The notes below the pieces were generated by a model that was given only the letters and a program-made list of their open reading frames with translations, had not been told where the DNA came from and did not search any database. Source: Snodgrassella alvi (lineage in GTDB: Bacteria > Pseudomonadota > Gammaproteobacteria > Burkholderiales > Neisseriaceae). From it: a DNA stretch of 64,000 nucleotides. The translations under genes and the position numbers were made by a program. Positions within the stretch are counted from its first letter, which is position 1. Each line of letters opens with the position of its first letter. Positions 44,686 to 54,340 of the stretch are shown here, piece by piece. Location of the stretch: NCBI RefSeq assembly GCF_040741455.2, contig NZ_CP160328.2, positions 806,001 to 870,000 on the forward strand. Reading direction: 5' to 3'.

Positions 44686-45240
44686 ATATTGACACTTTCA
44701 GCCTAGAAATCATTAATAATTTCAATCAGTATACCCACAATGAAAATAAATTGCCTAATTTGTCATATCCACTGCCACTGCTTGACAAATTAACAAATTA
44801 GTTATTGAGACTAAAATTAACAACAAAATATCAATATAAATGCATATCCAAATAGTTTATTCTTAATAAATATAATTTTCAGGCAGAAAAAAGCAATTCA
44901 CAGCCTAGGCTGAAAACTCTCATATACTTGGCTAGCCAACTGCATAAAAGCAACACTCTTACCTTAAATCAGAACAGATTAAGAATCTTCCAATAGCATC
45001 CCATTTGCACCAAACATTTATCTTACGGGCTCACAGCGGAATTAAGCTTATTCCATGCATCAGCCAACAAAACAAATTTATACTTTATTCCTAAAACATC
45101 AACTCTCACGTACCACTTATCATCACTACCCTAAGCTAAATTCATGTCTGTATAAATTTATATAAATATCGGATATATAATTTATTTTGTTAAGATTAGA
45201 AAATTTTTGTAGACGAAAGATAGATATTTTGATAATATAA
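44686..45240. other. Intergenic region without recognised gene
   Basis: About 550 bases, moderately A/T-rich, with no ORF having a plausible start. The right end contains possible promoter elements for a plus-strand transcript (TTGTAG near 45209, GATAATAT near 45231). Confidence 0.4.
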
Positions 45241-45343
45241 AATCCAATATCTAAGCTATTTATTTCCCTGTCCCAGCGATTTTATTTATAAGCTTTTCTC
45301 CTACATTCAGGCTTATAAATTTAAATGCTGGGTTCTTTTTTTT
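45240..45343 (+). ncRNA. Candidate small RNA ending in a long hairpin
   Basis: Bases 45273-45332 form a long inverted repeat: CCCAGCGATTTTATTTATAAGC and GCTTATAAATTTAAATGCTGGG pair with few mismatches around a 16-base loop. A run of T follows at 45334-45343 on the plus strand, giving a strong plus-strand terminator. No plus-strand gene ends within 1.7 kb upstream. With a possible promoter at about 45209-45238, a transcript of about 100 nt could end here. It might instead be only the 3' boundary of the minus-strand operon. Confidence 0.35.
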
Positions 45344-45382
45344 ATTTATAATTACAATAAACAGATAAAATTATTTGTCATC

Positions 45383-45808
45383 TCAAGATTTAGTATTGAC
45401 AGGAAATAGACCCCTTATTACGCCAAGGAAAGCGGCAAAAATATTTAAAGTTGTTGCAGAAGTAATAGCAATCAGAACATTATCTGAAAACAAATCTTTA
45501 TTAAAGAAAAACCGACACAATGCATAAAGAGTCAATAAAATAGCCCAACCCCATAATGACTTTTTTACAACCTTATATGCCTTAAAACCGTACCGTTCTC
45601 TAAGATCTCTATCAGCTTTACTATTAGCTATTTCTTCATCATGTTTTTCTTGAACCAAACTTTTGGCATCGTTAGTGGGGTTTTTTTTAATTTCACTCTT
45701 AACACTATCCAATTTTTTTTCAGTTACTTCTTCTAAATTTTCTTTTATTTTAGTAATTTCACTATCAAAGTTATTAAAAGAATTTAATGAACTATTATTA
45801 TCATTCAT
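45383..45808 (-). CDS. Small membrane protein, candidate toxin of a Panacea-type TA pair
   Basis: A 141-residue protein: acidic/basic coiled coil (about 15-65), then two hydrophobic helices (about 84-101 and 110-133) and a short tail. There is no signal peptide. It lies directly after the Panacea-domain gene on the same strand, 32 bases apart. Panacea proteins neutralise many unrelated toxins, including membrane-disturbing small proteins, so this gene is a candidate toxin. That role rests on context and topology only. Confidence 0.6.
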   Translation of the reverse strand: MNDNNSSLNSFNNFDSEITKIKENLEEVTEKKLDSVKSEIKKNPTNDAKSLVQEKHDEEIANSKADRDLRERYGFKAYKVVKKSLWGWAILLTLYALCRFFFNKDLFSDNVLIAITSATTLNIFAAFLGVIRGLFPVNTKS

Positions 45809-45840
45809 GCAAAACCCACTATACTAAAATTTATATTTTT

Positions 45841-46314
45841 TTATTTATATAATGTTTCATCTTCCATTTCTTTTTTAGTAATAATACTTTCATTATCACC
45901 ACCCCCTTCAGTCCACGCTGTACCTTTCTGATGAGTTAAATTAGATAACTGACTTGCAGTTTTGTTACCATAAACATTTAAGATTTCATTTAATAATGCA
46001 TGTATTTTTTTGTCTTTGGGTTGATCAGAAATATAATCTTCTATAATATTTCCTTGTAAATCCATTCTTATCAATTTATTAGTCACAGGGTAAGAACCAT
46101 AACCTTTTAAATTATGATATAGTGAGGGCAATACCGGTCCATAAGTCCATCTATAAAAAGACTCATCAATTAACTCTTCTTTTGTTATTTTTATATACCA
46201 AACTTGTGCTAAATAGATTAGCTTTTGTATCTTCATAGGTGTCATGTCTGATATATGTTTTTCTTTTGCCATATCTAATAAAGTATTTACTATAGCATTC
46301 ACTGGATAAGCCAT
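45841..46314 (-). CDS. Panacea-domain (DUF4065) protein, candidate antitoxin
   Basis: A 157-residue protein of the DUF4065/SocA family, now called Panacea. Family landmarks are 'MTPMKIQKLIYLAQVWY' (24-40), 'FYRWTYGPVLPSLYHNLKGYG' split around residue 57, and 'LSNLTHQKGTAW' near 122-133. Panacea proteins act as antitoxins with very varied partners (PanA/PanT pairs), and SocA is a proteolytic adaptor for SocB. Here it sits between two small membrane-protein genes. Its AT-rich composition suggests acquisition. Confidence 0.85.
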   Translation of the reverse strand: MAYPVNAIVNTLLDMAKEKHISDMTPMKIQKLIYLAQVWYIKITKEELIDESFYRWTYGPVLPSLYHNLKGYGSYPVTNKLIRMDLQGNIIEDYISDQPKDKKIHALLNEILNVYGNKTASQLSNLTHQKGTAWTEGGGDNESIITKKEMEDETLYK

Positions 46315-46330
46315 GGTTCGTTCCTTTTAT

Positions 46331-46606
46331 TCAGTTAATTTTATCTAAAACTTGATGCCTTTTAGATAAAAAATACCGTAATAAACCCAAAATTATTACT
46401 GATATGGATAACAAGCTTCCACCAACATATATCCCATACAACCAAGCTTCAGAACAACTTATATGGGAAAAAGTTTTAAGGGATCCCATAATATATATCA
46501 AACCAATAGAGAGTATTAATACAACAACTGCTGAAAACAATAACAGAAATCCTCGTAAACAACAATTTTCACATAAAAAATTTTTTTTATTTTCTGTTTC
46601 TGACAT
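46331..46606 (-). CDS. Small two-helix membrane protein upstream of the Panacea gene
   Basis: About 91 residues with two hydrophobic helices (near 22-45 and 60-82 of the short form) and a C-x-x-C-C near the N-terminus ('LCENCCLRG'). The ATG at 46606 ('MSETENKK') is a likely start; an in-frame ATG at 46624 lacks a clear ribosome binding site too. The stop is 16 bases before the Panacea gene, so the three genes probably form one transcript. It is an alternative candidate for the toxin. Confidence 0.55.
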   Translation of the reverse strand: MSETENKKNFLCENCCLRGFLLLFSAVVVLILSIGLIYIMGSLKTFSHISCSEAWLYGIYVGGSLLSISVIILGLLRYFLSKRHQVLDKIN

Positions 46607-46624
46607 GATTAAAGTTATCTTCAT

Positions 46625-46883
46625 TCAAAGCTGAATGTAAATTATTAATATTTATAAAAAATATCGATTATGTTTTTCTAGTGGAAAAACATTTACCTTA
46701 TAAAGATTCAATAATTTCTTATCCTTCTAATTATAGTATAGTTTTCACAAAATTTTAAATATTTTAAATTAATATATGATTTATATAAATGTATTAAATA
46801 ATTTATTTTTTTAATCATAAAATTATAAGATTTCTAATTTTAACTTAAGTTTTGTTTATTAATTAAAAATATGTTATAAATAA
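46625..46883. other. AT-rich gap between the Panacea module and the autotransporter
   Basis: Almost pure A/T sequence with no ORF. It should contain the promoter of the three-gene Panacea module. Confidence 0.4.
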
Positions 46884-46914
46884 AATAGGATTTCATAATG
46901 AATGAAACCCTATT
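46884..46914 (-). terminator. Terminator of the autotransporter gene
   Basis: AATAGGATTTCA and TGAAACCCTATT pair with one mismatch around a seven-base loop; the minus strand continues TTATTTATAAC. It lies 31 bases after the stop codon. Confidence 0.65.
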
Positions 46915-46944
46915 CTCATTTGATAATCACTGTTTGACTTGTAT

Positions 46945-49900
46945 CTAGAACCGTATTCTAAGATTCGCTCGCCCTGAATTACTGTGCCAGTGACTGCCAT
47001 TCTCGTACTGATACTGAATACCAGCACTCACATTACGGCTCACCTGTACATTGCTACCAATTGCTGCATTCCAGCGTGTTCTGGCTGACGACCATTTACC
47101 CGCTCTTGCATCACTATGAATTCCACTAAATCCTCCTCGTGTGGCATATTCTCGGTCTCTGAAATCATGCTCCACACCCACTGCTCCAAAGATATTCGCC
47201 ACTATATCCCTTATATCAAACAGATATTCAGCTACTAAGCCGGCACTGCCAGTTACTATGCCTTTGTTTAGCTTTCTGCCATATAAGCCATATCCTTCTG
47301 CTCCGGCTTCACTGAAACTGTTCTGTTGCAGATAGTCGTAGCGTAAACCTAGCTGCGGTGTCAGTGTCAGACCTTTCATAGCGAATGCTTTACCGCCGTT
47401 CAATGCCAGCTGCCACACATTACCTTTCGTTTTCGCTCCGCTATCCTCTCTGGTTATGCCCAGCCATATGCCGCGGGTAACATCATTGGAATAGCGGTTA
47501 TAACCTAAGCTACCGGATAGGTACGCACCCCGCCAGTTGGCCGGCGCATAGAAGGTGCCCAGTGTTAAGCCGTTGCTCTTGATATCGGCACTACCATCTC
47601 TTTCACTCCAGTCTGTATTCTGGAAACTGTATGCCGCTGCTCCTGACCAACCATTACCAAAATTTCTGCTTACACCAATCAGACCGCTGTTGCTATTCTG
47701 CTTGCCGCGCACTTCGCCTGGATTCCACCGATTCTGTGAATGGTTAAATTCCATAATCAGTGCCGGTTCGGCGCTATCATTGCGGATAGATGACATAAAG
47801 TCTGTATTCAGCTTGCCCAGTGTCAGGGTATTCACTACATTGGCATTGCTGTATACCGCACCTGATAATGAATACAGTGAACGCCGCAACGTTTCTGCTG
47901 TCTGGACATTCTGAATCCGGTTGGCACCAGCAAACAATTCTGCTGTTGGACCATCTGTGCCTGTTACTGACGACAGTTTGTCTAGCTGGCTGAAGCTGGT
48001 ATCAATCGCTGCAGCTGCAGCCTCAATTGCCGGATCAGCTATGCTGCGCGTTAACAGACCGTTATTTTGTACCGCCTGCCGTGCTGATATCCGCGTTACA
48101 TCAAAATTCACATTGTCGCCATCATAACTGGCTTTCCCGTCCAGTAATATTCCTGAGGCTAATGCAGTTTGGCTGAATTCTCCTACGCGCTTCTGCGCAT
48201 TGATAACGGCTACTTGAAGACCAGTCTGTGGCACAAAGCCAGATTTCAGGCCGTCGAAATATAACCGACCAGCCAGACTGGCTGTACCATTTATAGCTGT
48301 TTTGCTGCCCAGACTGGTTTGAAAGGTTGCCTCTCCACTCTGGCTGTAGTCTCCATTAATCGTGGCATCGCGGCTGACAAACGTACCCTGATTATTCACC
48401 GCTCCAGTACTACCGTGCACCTGATAGGTACCGTCTTTGGAAATTTTCGCCGCAGACTGACTGCTGCCATCCAGCGACAGCATTCCAGAATTAATGATGG
48501 TATTACCTTGATAGCTGTGACTGCCCGTCAAAATCAATGTACCGTTGCCATTCTTGATTAATCCGCCAGTTCCACTGATATCATTGCTGAAAATATACTG
48601 GCCACTGCTGACATTGGCATTAAAATCGCCAAAGGCAAACTGTGCCGGCCCGTTTACGGCTTTGCCGATATTCAGCAATCCCCAGCCATAAACTGAATCC
48701 ACACCTTTAGCACCTAAATCTGTAGCTGTAGTCAGTAAAGTGGTGCGTAGATTATCATTGCTCATCCATGGATATTTCTGTTTCACCAGTACGGCTGCTG
48801 CTGTAACCTGTGGTGCGGAGAAAGAAGTACCAGAAGTAGTAGTAAGCGGTAATCCATTGATATCTTCACCAGGTTTGGCATTTAAATTGGCCGTTTGTGG
48901 CTGATAGTAAGCCACCATACACCAATTTTTAGCGTCGCCGCATCGATTGGAGTAATCTTCAATTTTGTTATCAGCAGATACTCCGGCCACTGCAATCCAG
49001 CCCTTTTGTAGCTCTGGTTCTACTAATGGCAATAATGATTGAATACTAGGCTGATTTAAGCCGCCATTACCCGCTGCCCAGATAAACAGCATGTCATCTT
49101 CTACCAACGTAAGCAATTGGCCGATATAACTATTTTGTTTAATTTTTGGGTTATCAGCGTTCAGATAATTTTTGGCATCATAGATATACCACGCTTTATT
49201 GGTCACATAATTGGTGCCATAACTATTATTGACGATTTTTACACCAGCTTTATCCAGTGCATAAAATCCCTTGATGGTAGCTTGTATATTGATTTGGCCT
49301 GCTCCGCGACTGTCTGAAGCACTGGCTGAATATATCTGCGCAGCGGGGGCAATGCCCAGTTTTTTTCCACGTACATCCTTGCCAGCTATATTCAGGGCAA
49401 CTGCATCGCCATGAGGATAGGCCTCACCATTGTATACCGTACCAAATTGGCCTAAATCAACAATATTGTCTGGCAAAGCAGGATGATTCAGACTGACTGG
49501 CAAATCCACAATTCCTACTTTAACGCCTCTTCCGTCTAACTCCTGATCACGAGCATCCTTAAGATTCAGACGATTGGCCTGTGTATTGTCTTCACCATTG
49601 TTGCTTCTGGTATATTGATTCTTACTTAAAGGAATGGCAATAGCCTGTTCACTGCTGTCTAGCTGGGACGGATTCACAGAAGGCATGGGAATATTATCAG
49701 GAACATCCGGCTGATCTGTTGGCGGAATTACCGGTGGTTTCTCTGGTGGTTTTACCGGTGATGTTGGCTTTTCAGATGGCGGATCATTCACTGGTGGTTT
49801 ATCTGATGGTGGTTTCGGCGTGATTTCATCGCCGCCGGAATGGCCGTTACCAGTATCCTCACCGCCAGAGCCACCACCTGTTTCTGTAGAATTAGAATGC

Positions 49901-49986
49901 ACTCCACCACTGCCACCACCGCAAGCCGTTAAGGCAAGAGAAACAGCTATGACTAGGGATTTAAGCATTAGTTTAGAATGTTTCAT
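46945..49986 (-). CDS. Subtilase (S8) autotransporter lipoprotein, NalP/AspA-like
   Basis: A 1013-residue type Va secreted serine protease. Lipoprotein signal ending L-T-A-C|GGG, then a Gly/Ser and a Pro/Lys-rich linker (about 20-100). The subtilase domain has D161 (in 'VGIVDLPV'), H192 (in 'YPHGDAVA') and S388 (in 'SGTSFSAPQV'). An autotransporter-associated beta-strand repeat ('GNGTLILTGSHSYQGNTIINSG') begins near 480, and the C-terminal barrel (about 740-1013) ends in Phe. Neisserial NalP uses the same layout to trim other surface proteins. ATG 49986 gives a proper signal; a start 16 codons upstream would place extra residues before it. Confidence 0.92.
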   Translation of the reverse strand: MKHSKLMLKSLVIAVSLALTACGGGSGGVHSNSTETGGGSGGEDTGNGHSGGDEITPKPPSDKPPVNDPPSEKPTSPVKPPEKPPVIPPTDQPDVPDNIPMPSVNPSQLDSSEQAIAIPLSKNQYTRSNNGEDNTQANRLNLKDARDQELDGRGVKVGIVDLPVSLNHPALPDNIVDLGQFGTVYNGEAYPHGDAVALNIAGKDVRGKKLGIAPAAQIYSASASDSRGAGQINIQATIKGFYALDKAGVKIVNNSYGTNYVTNKAWYIYDAKNYLNADNPKIKQNSYIGQLLTLVEDDMLFIWAAGNGGLNQPSIQSLLPLVEPELQKGWIAVAGVSADNKIEDYSNRCGDAKNWCMVAYYQPQTANLNAKPGEDINGLPLTTTSGTSFSAPQVTAAAVLVKQKYPWMSNDNLRTTLLTTATDLGAKGVDSVYGWGLLNIGKAVNGPAQFAFGDFNANVSSGQYIFSNDISGTGGLIKNGNGTLILTGSHSYQGNTIINSGMLSLDGSSQSAAKISKDGTYQVHGSTGAVNNQGTFVSRDATINGDYSQSGEATFQTSLGSKTAINGTASLAGRLYFDGLKSGFVPQTGLQVAVINAQKRVGEFSQTALASGILLDGKASYDGDNVNFDVTRISARQAVQNNGLLTRSIADPAIEAAAAAIDTSFSQLDKLSSVTGTDGPTAELFAGANRIQNVQTAETLRRSLYSLSGAVYSNANVVNTLTLGKLNTDFMSSIRNDSAEPALIMEFNHSQNRWNPGEVRGKQNSNSGLIGVSRNFGNGWSGAAAYSFQNTDWSERDGSADIKSNGLTLGTFYAPANWRGAYLSGSLGYNRYSNDVTRGIWLGITREDSGAKTKGNVWQLALNGGKAFAMKGLTLTPQLGLRYDYLQQNSFSEAGAEGYGLYGRKLNKGIVTGSAGLVAEYLFDIRDIVANIFGAVGVEHDFRDREYATRGGFSGIHSDARAGKWSSARTRWNAAIGSNVQVSRNVSAGIQYQYENGSHWHSNSGRANLRIRF

Positions 49987-50608
49987 AACCGTCTCACTTC
50001 CTGTATTAAATGCATTAATAATCAAAACGCTCATGCAATTTTTTATTCTTATTTTTTAAAAATTTAATAAAATAAATGCAGTTAACCGTTATGAGATTTT
50101 TTCATTTTTGCATCATACATTGCCTAAAATATCGATTTACCTTATTAAGTATTAATTAACCAAATAAGATATAATTTTATTTATTTAATATTCTGCATAT
50201 TTCTGTTGTTATTTTATTTCATAAAAATGAGCAACTTATCTATCATAAAAGTACAATAATTTATATTCTGTACTGATCAAGCTATTCTGCTGTAATTAAA
50301 TTACAGTAAGCTTTTGCTATTTTTTTCTACATAAGAAAATGCATAACAATATGTTAATACAATAAATTTATTTTTTTATTAGATATTGATTGAGAATATT
50401 ATTATGCAGAATGATTTATACAATTTTCACTTTATTTATTAGTTATTTAAAATAAATCCAAATAAATATACGTTATGCAATCAGATTCATCTAACTATTA
50501 CGTATATTAAAAATAGTTGCATAGACAACCACTTATGTAATCAGCTACCTTACAAAAGGAACACTAAGTACCAGAAACAAATTAATTAATATCAGCAAGG
50601 AGATAAAA
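49987..50608. other. Long AT-rich divergent promoter region
   Basis: About 620 bases between the divergent autotransporter and ferritin-like genes. No ORF or RNA structure was recognised. Both promoters must lie here, but A/T runs prevent a confident choice of elements. Confidence 0.5.
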
Positions 50609-51190
50609 ATGAATAAACGCAAACCACTCAAACGCGATGTAAAATTCAGTACTACTGAAGAATTACGAACCAATGCTCGTAAAAATTATCAGGATGGAGC
50701 CGTAACCTCCACCTATGAGCTGGATGTAGATAGAGTAATTGAACTACTAAATATAGCGTTGGCTTCTGAATGGGTGTGTGTACTGCGCTATTTACGCCAT
50801 TACTATATGGCCAGCGGCCTGTTTATGGATGCAGTAAAAGAAGAATTCATGGAACACGCTGAACAAGAACAAAAACACGCTGCCATGCTGGCTGAACGCA
50901 TTACCCAGCTGGGTGGAGAGCCAGATTTGAATCCAGATGTTTTTATCCAGCGCTCACCCACCGAATATGTTGAAGGCGAAACCCTGCGCGAAATGGTGGA
51001 ATCAGACTTGATTGCAGAACGTATTGTAATCGATTTATACCGCCAAACCATCATGTATGTTGGCGACTATGACACCACCACCAAACGTCTGCTCGAACAC
51101 ATTCTGGCTGAAGAAGAAGACCATGCCGATGAATTGTCCGACATGATGGAAGGTCTGGATGGTAAACCACTTTCAGCCAAAATTATTTAA
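50609..51190 (+). CDS. Ferritin-like diiron protein (bacterioferritin/Dps-related)
   Basis: A 193-residue four-helix-bundle protein. Likely diiron ligands are E54, E87 and H90 (E-x-x-H), E137, and E169 with H172 (second E-x-x-H). This supports iron oxidation or storage, or a related oxidoreductase role. It lacks the Met haem ligand context of classical bacterioferritin. AAGGAG lies seven bases before the ATG at 50609, a strong ribosome binding site. It is monocistronic with its own terminator. Iron-responsive control is plausible but no Fur site was identified. Confidence 0.8.
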   Translation: MNKRKPLKRDVKFSTTEELRTNARKNYQDGAVTSTYELDVDRVIELLNIALASEWVCVLRYLRHYYMASGLFMDAVKEEFMEHAEQEQKHAAMLAERITQLGGEPDLNPDVFIQRSPTEYVEGETLREMVESDLIAERIVIDLYRQTIMYVGDYDTTTKRLLEHILAEEEDHADELSDMMEGLDGKPLSAKII

Positions 51191-51205
51191 ATGCTTGCAT
51201 AAAAC

Positions 51206-51231
51206 ATCCGTGCTCGGGCACGGATTTTTTG
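51206..51231 (+). terminator. Terminator of the ferritin-like gene
   Basis: ATCCGTGC and GCACGGAT form a perfect eight-base stem with a four-base loop, followed by six T. Confidence 0.95.
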
Positions 51232-51484
51232 TGTCTATATGGCAACTACTTCACTTGTATGCTGCCCTACAAATATTCAAAGCAGAAACTGTATACCTTT
51301 TCATAAAATATAGATCACCCAAGCCTCTATAGCCGTTATTTGAGGCAGATTAATAATATGCCATACATAAACTTTCAGATGGCTAATAAATTGTGGTATA
51401 GAAATCATAGGAATACAATTTGTTATTACATGATTCATCCATACTAAAGGATGATTTTTTCAATGGTTTTATGGAGGATGCAGC

Positions 51485-52555
51485 ATGAAAGCAATGGTCT
51501 ACTACGGTGCCGGCGATATCCGCTTTGAAGAACGAGATAAACCGAAAATTATCGACCCCACCGATGCCGTTATCCGCTTAACCAAAACCACTATTTGCGG
51601 TACGGATTTGGGTATCTGGAAAGGCAAAAATCCTGAAATCGAACAAAAAGCAACTCAAAAAGAAGGAGCATTTAACGGCCGGATTTTGGGACATGAGGGT
51701 ATTGGCATTGTTGAAGAAACCGGTAGCGCAGTGAAACATTTCAAAAAGGGGGATAAAGTAATTATTTCCTGTGTTAGCCGCTGTGGAATGTGTGAAAACT
51801 GTCAGAAACAATTGTATGCACATTGTCAGAGCGGTGGCGGCTGGATTATGGGTTATATGATTGACGGTACACAGGCTGAATATGTACGCACTCCTTTTGC
51901 TGATAATTCACTATATCGATTACCACCGGATTTGAACGAAGATGTCGCCGTACTGCTGTCAGACGCTCTCCCCACTGCCCATGAAATCGGGGTACAGTAC
52001 GGCGATGTCAAACCCGGCGATACAGTGGCCATTGTTGGTGCCGGTCCAGTCGGTATGAGCTGTCTGTTAACGGCACAGCTATATTCGCCGAGTCAGATTA
52101 TCATGATTGATATGGACGATAACCGTTTACACATGGCTAAAGAACTGGGTGCTACACAGATTATCAATTCTGCCCGTGAAGATGCCGTTGCACGTGTACT
52201 CGAATATACTGGTGGACGAGGTGTAGATTGTGCCATGGAAGCAGTAGGACTTGGAGCCACATGGGATATCTGCCAGCGCATCGTAAAAGAAGGCGGTCAT
52301 CTAGCCAATGTTGGGGTTCACGGACAGTCCGTTAATTTTGAGCTGGAAAAACTATGGATTAAAAACCTCACCATCACCACTGGTCTGGTTAACGCCAATA
52401 CCACCGGCATGCTGCTAAAAACCTGCTGTTCAGGCAAACTACCGATGCAAAAACTGGCTACACATCATTTCCAATTCAATGAACTGGAAAAAGCTTATGA
52501 AGTATTCAAGCATGCCGCAGATGAGAAAGCCATGAAAGTCATCATTAACTACTGA
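51485..52555 (+). CDS. Zinc-dependent alcohol dehydrogenase (MDR family)
   Basis: A 356-residue medium-chain dehydrogenase using NAD(P). Catalytic zinc ligands C38, H70 and E71 are present, and the structural zinc lobe has C100, C103, C106 and C114. The Rossmann fold carries 'VGAGPVGMS' near 183. It should oxidise or reduce an alcohol/aldehyde pair; the substrate cannot be assigned. GGAGG lies seven bases before the ATG. It stands alone and ends at a terminator. Confidence 0.9.
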   Translation: MKAMVYYGAGDIRFEERDKPKIIDPTDAVIRLTKTTICGTDLGIWKGKNPEIEQKATQKEGAFNGRILGHEGIGIVEETGSAVKHFKKGDKVIISCVSRCGMCENCQKQLYAHCQSGGGWIMGYMIDGTQAEYVRTPFADNSLYRLPPDLNEDVAVLLSDALPTAHEIGVQYGDVKPGDTVAIVGAGPVGMSCLLTAQLYSPSQIIMIDMDDNRLHMAKELGATQIINSAREDAVARVLEYTGGRGVDCAMEAVGLGATWDICQRIVKEGGHLANVGVHGQSVNFELEKLWIKNLTITTGLVNANTTGMLLKTCCSGKLPMQKLATHHFQFNELEKAYEVFKHAADEKAMKVIINY

Positions 52556-52593
52556 TCGGCCAGCTAAACAACCACTCTAGTAAAATTTTATCG

Positions 52594-52618
52594 AAAAAGC
52601 AGCCATATGGCTGCTTTT
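52594..52618 (+). terminator. Terminator of the alcohol dehydrogenase gene
   Basis: AAAGCAGCC and GGCTGCTTT pair around ATAT and are followed by TT; the A-rich left flank makes it bidirectional. Confidence 0.85.
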
Positions 52619-52781
52619 CACTATCACATACATCACAGACAAATAGCATAAATATTATTTTGCGTATCGTGTCACTTAATAGCAGCTATCACTAAATTTT
52701 GCTGAGTGCTACCGGCAAATACTTAAACAAGTTTAAATAGCAATATAAATACATACTGAGGAAAAGAACGCTAATGCTGAG

Positions 52782-54317
52782 CTATTCTTCGTCATCCTCA
52801 TCTTCCTGTACACTAACACTGTGTTCAATCACACCAGGCACCACAAAAGAAGCGGCCAGAGTATTTTTACGCGTAGATAGCCGCTGCAGATAAGATTCAT
52901 CCACATCTCCAGTAATATATCGGCCATCAAAACACGAGCTGTCAAAACCCTCAATGTGCGGATTCAATTTTAAAACCACTGCTTGCAAATCAGCCAGATC
53001 CTGAAATACCACGCCATCGGCGCCAATCTCAGCCGCCACCTGCTCAGCATTGCGCCGGTAAGAAATTAACTCTTCTCTCGTCGGCATATCGATACCATAG
53101 ACATTGGGATACAGCACCGCTGGTGCAGCAGAAGCAAAGTACACACGAGTAGCGCCAGCTTCCCGCACCATATCTACAATTTCGCGGCTTGTGGTACCAC
53201 GTACAATCGAATCATCAACCAGCAAAACTCGTTTACCACTGAATTCATAATTCATTGGATTGAGTTTCTGCCGTACCGATTTTTTACGTACCGACTGTCC
53301 GGGCATAATAAATGTCCGCCCAATATAACGGTTTTTAAATAAGCCTTCGCGATAAGGTTTATTTAGATGTTGAGCCAGCTCCATCGCACTAGGGCGGCTA
53401 GTGTCCGGTACCGGCATCACCACATCGATATCTTGCAAGTTCAGCGTACGTTTTACTTTTTCCGCTAATGTGACACCCATATTTAATCGGGCCTGATATA
53501 CCGATACTCCGTCAATCACCGAATCAGGACGGGCAAAATACACATATTCAAACAGGCACGGCATCAGATGAGGTGTCTGCGCACACTGCTGCGAAAACAG
53601 TTGCCCTTCATTGCTGATGAAAATCGCCTCCCCGGGAGCCACATCCCGCAGCAGCTCAAAATCCAAACTAGGAAACACCACTGATTCCGAAGCCACCACA
53701 TAATCAGTTTTTCCATCCTGCTCCCTCTGCCCTAAACACAACGGACGGATGCCGAACGGATCACGGAAAGCCAGCAAACCATAGCCTGCAATCAAAGCTA
53801 CCACCCCATAGGCACCATGCACACGTTTGTGCAGTGCAGCCACTGCAGCAAATATGTCTGAAAGAGCCAAAGTAGTGCGATTACCCACCTGATTTTCCAG
53901 CTCCCGCGCCAACACATTCAACAATACTTCCGAATCCGAGCGCGTATTCACATGGCGCAGATCAGTAAAGCAGACATTCTTAAACAGCTCTTCTGTGTTG
54001 GTCAGATTACCATTGTGTGCCAGCACAATACCAAACGGTGAATTGACATAAAAAGGCTGCGCTTCGGCACTACAATTGGCATTACCGGCCGTCGGATAGC
54101 GTACATGAGCAATGCCAACATTACCTACCAATTCACGCATGTTGCGGGTACGGAATACATCACGCACCATACCGCGGCCTTTATGCATATGAAACATCGT
54201 ACCTTCCGCTGTCACAATCCCAGCCGCATCCTGACCGCGATGCTGCAACATCTGTAAACCATCGTATAAAAGCTGATTCACCGGCTCATGCGCAACAATA
54301 CCCAAAACACCACACAT
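52782..54317 (-). CDS. purF: Amidophosphoribosyltransferase PurF
   Basis: Catalyses the first committed step of purine synthesis: PRPP + glutamine to phosphoribosylamine. The N-terminal Cys2 ('MCGVLGIVAH') is the glutaminase nucleophile after Met removal, fixing the start at 54317 rather than four codons upstream. The C-terminal phosphoribosyltransferase domain has the PRPP loop 'VLLVDDSIVRGTT'. 511 aa, normal length. Last gene of a minus-strand operon and directly after cvpA, as in many proteobacteria; a hairpin separates the two. Confidence 0.97.
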   Translation of the reverse strand: MCGVLGIVAHEPVNQLLYDGLQMLQHRGQDAAGIVTAEGTMFHMHKGRGMVRDVFRTRNMRELVGNVGIAHVRYPTAGNANCSAEAQPFYVNSPFGIVLAHNGNLTNTEELFKNVCFTDLRHVNTRSDSEVLLNVLARELENQVGNRTTLALSDIFAAVAALHKRVHGAYGVVALIAGYGLLAFRDPFGIRPLCLGQREQDGKTDYVVASESVVFPSLDFELLRDVAPGEAIFISNEGQLFSQQCAQTPHLMPCLFEYVYFARPDSVIDGVSVYQARLNMGVTLAEKVKRTLNLQDIDVVMPVPDTSRPSAMELAQHLNKPYREGLFKNRYIGRTFIMPGQSVRKKSVRQKLNPMNYEFSGKRVLLVDDSIVRGTTSREIVDMVREAGATRVYFASAAPAVLYPNVYGIDMPTREELISYRRNAEQVAAEIGADGVVFQDLADLQAVVLKLNPHIEGFDSSCFDGRYITGDVDESYLQRLSTRKNTLAASFVVPGVIEHSVSVQEDEDDEE

Positions 54318-54340
54318 TATTCTCTCCATTTAAGACAAAT

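Noticed and set aside
44900-44920. Short palindrome AGCCTAGGCT as an operator or attachment site
   Set aside because: Ten bases only, isolated, with no second copy or integrase nearby.
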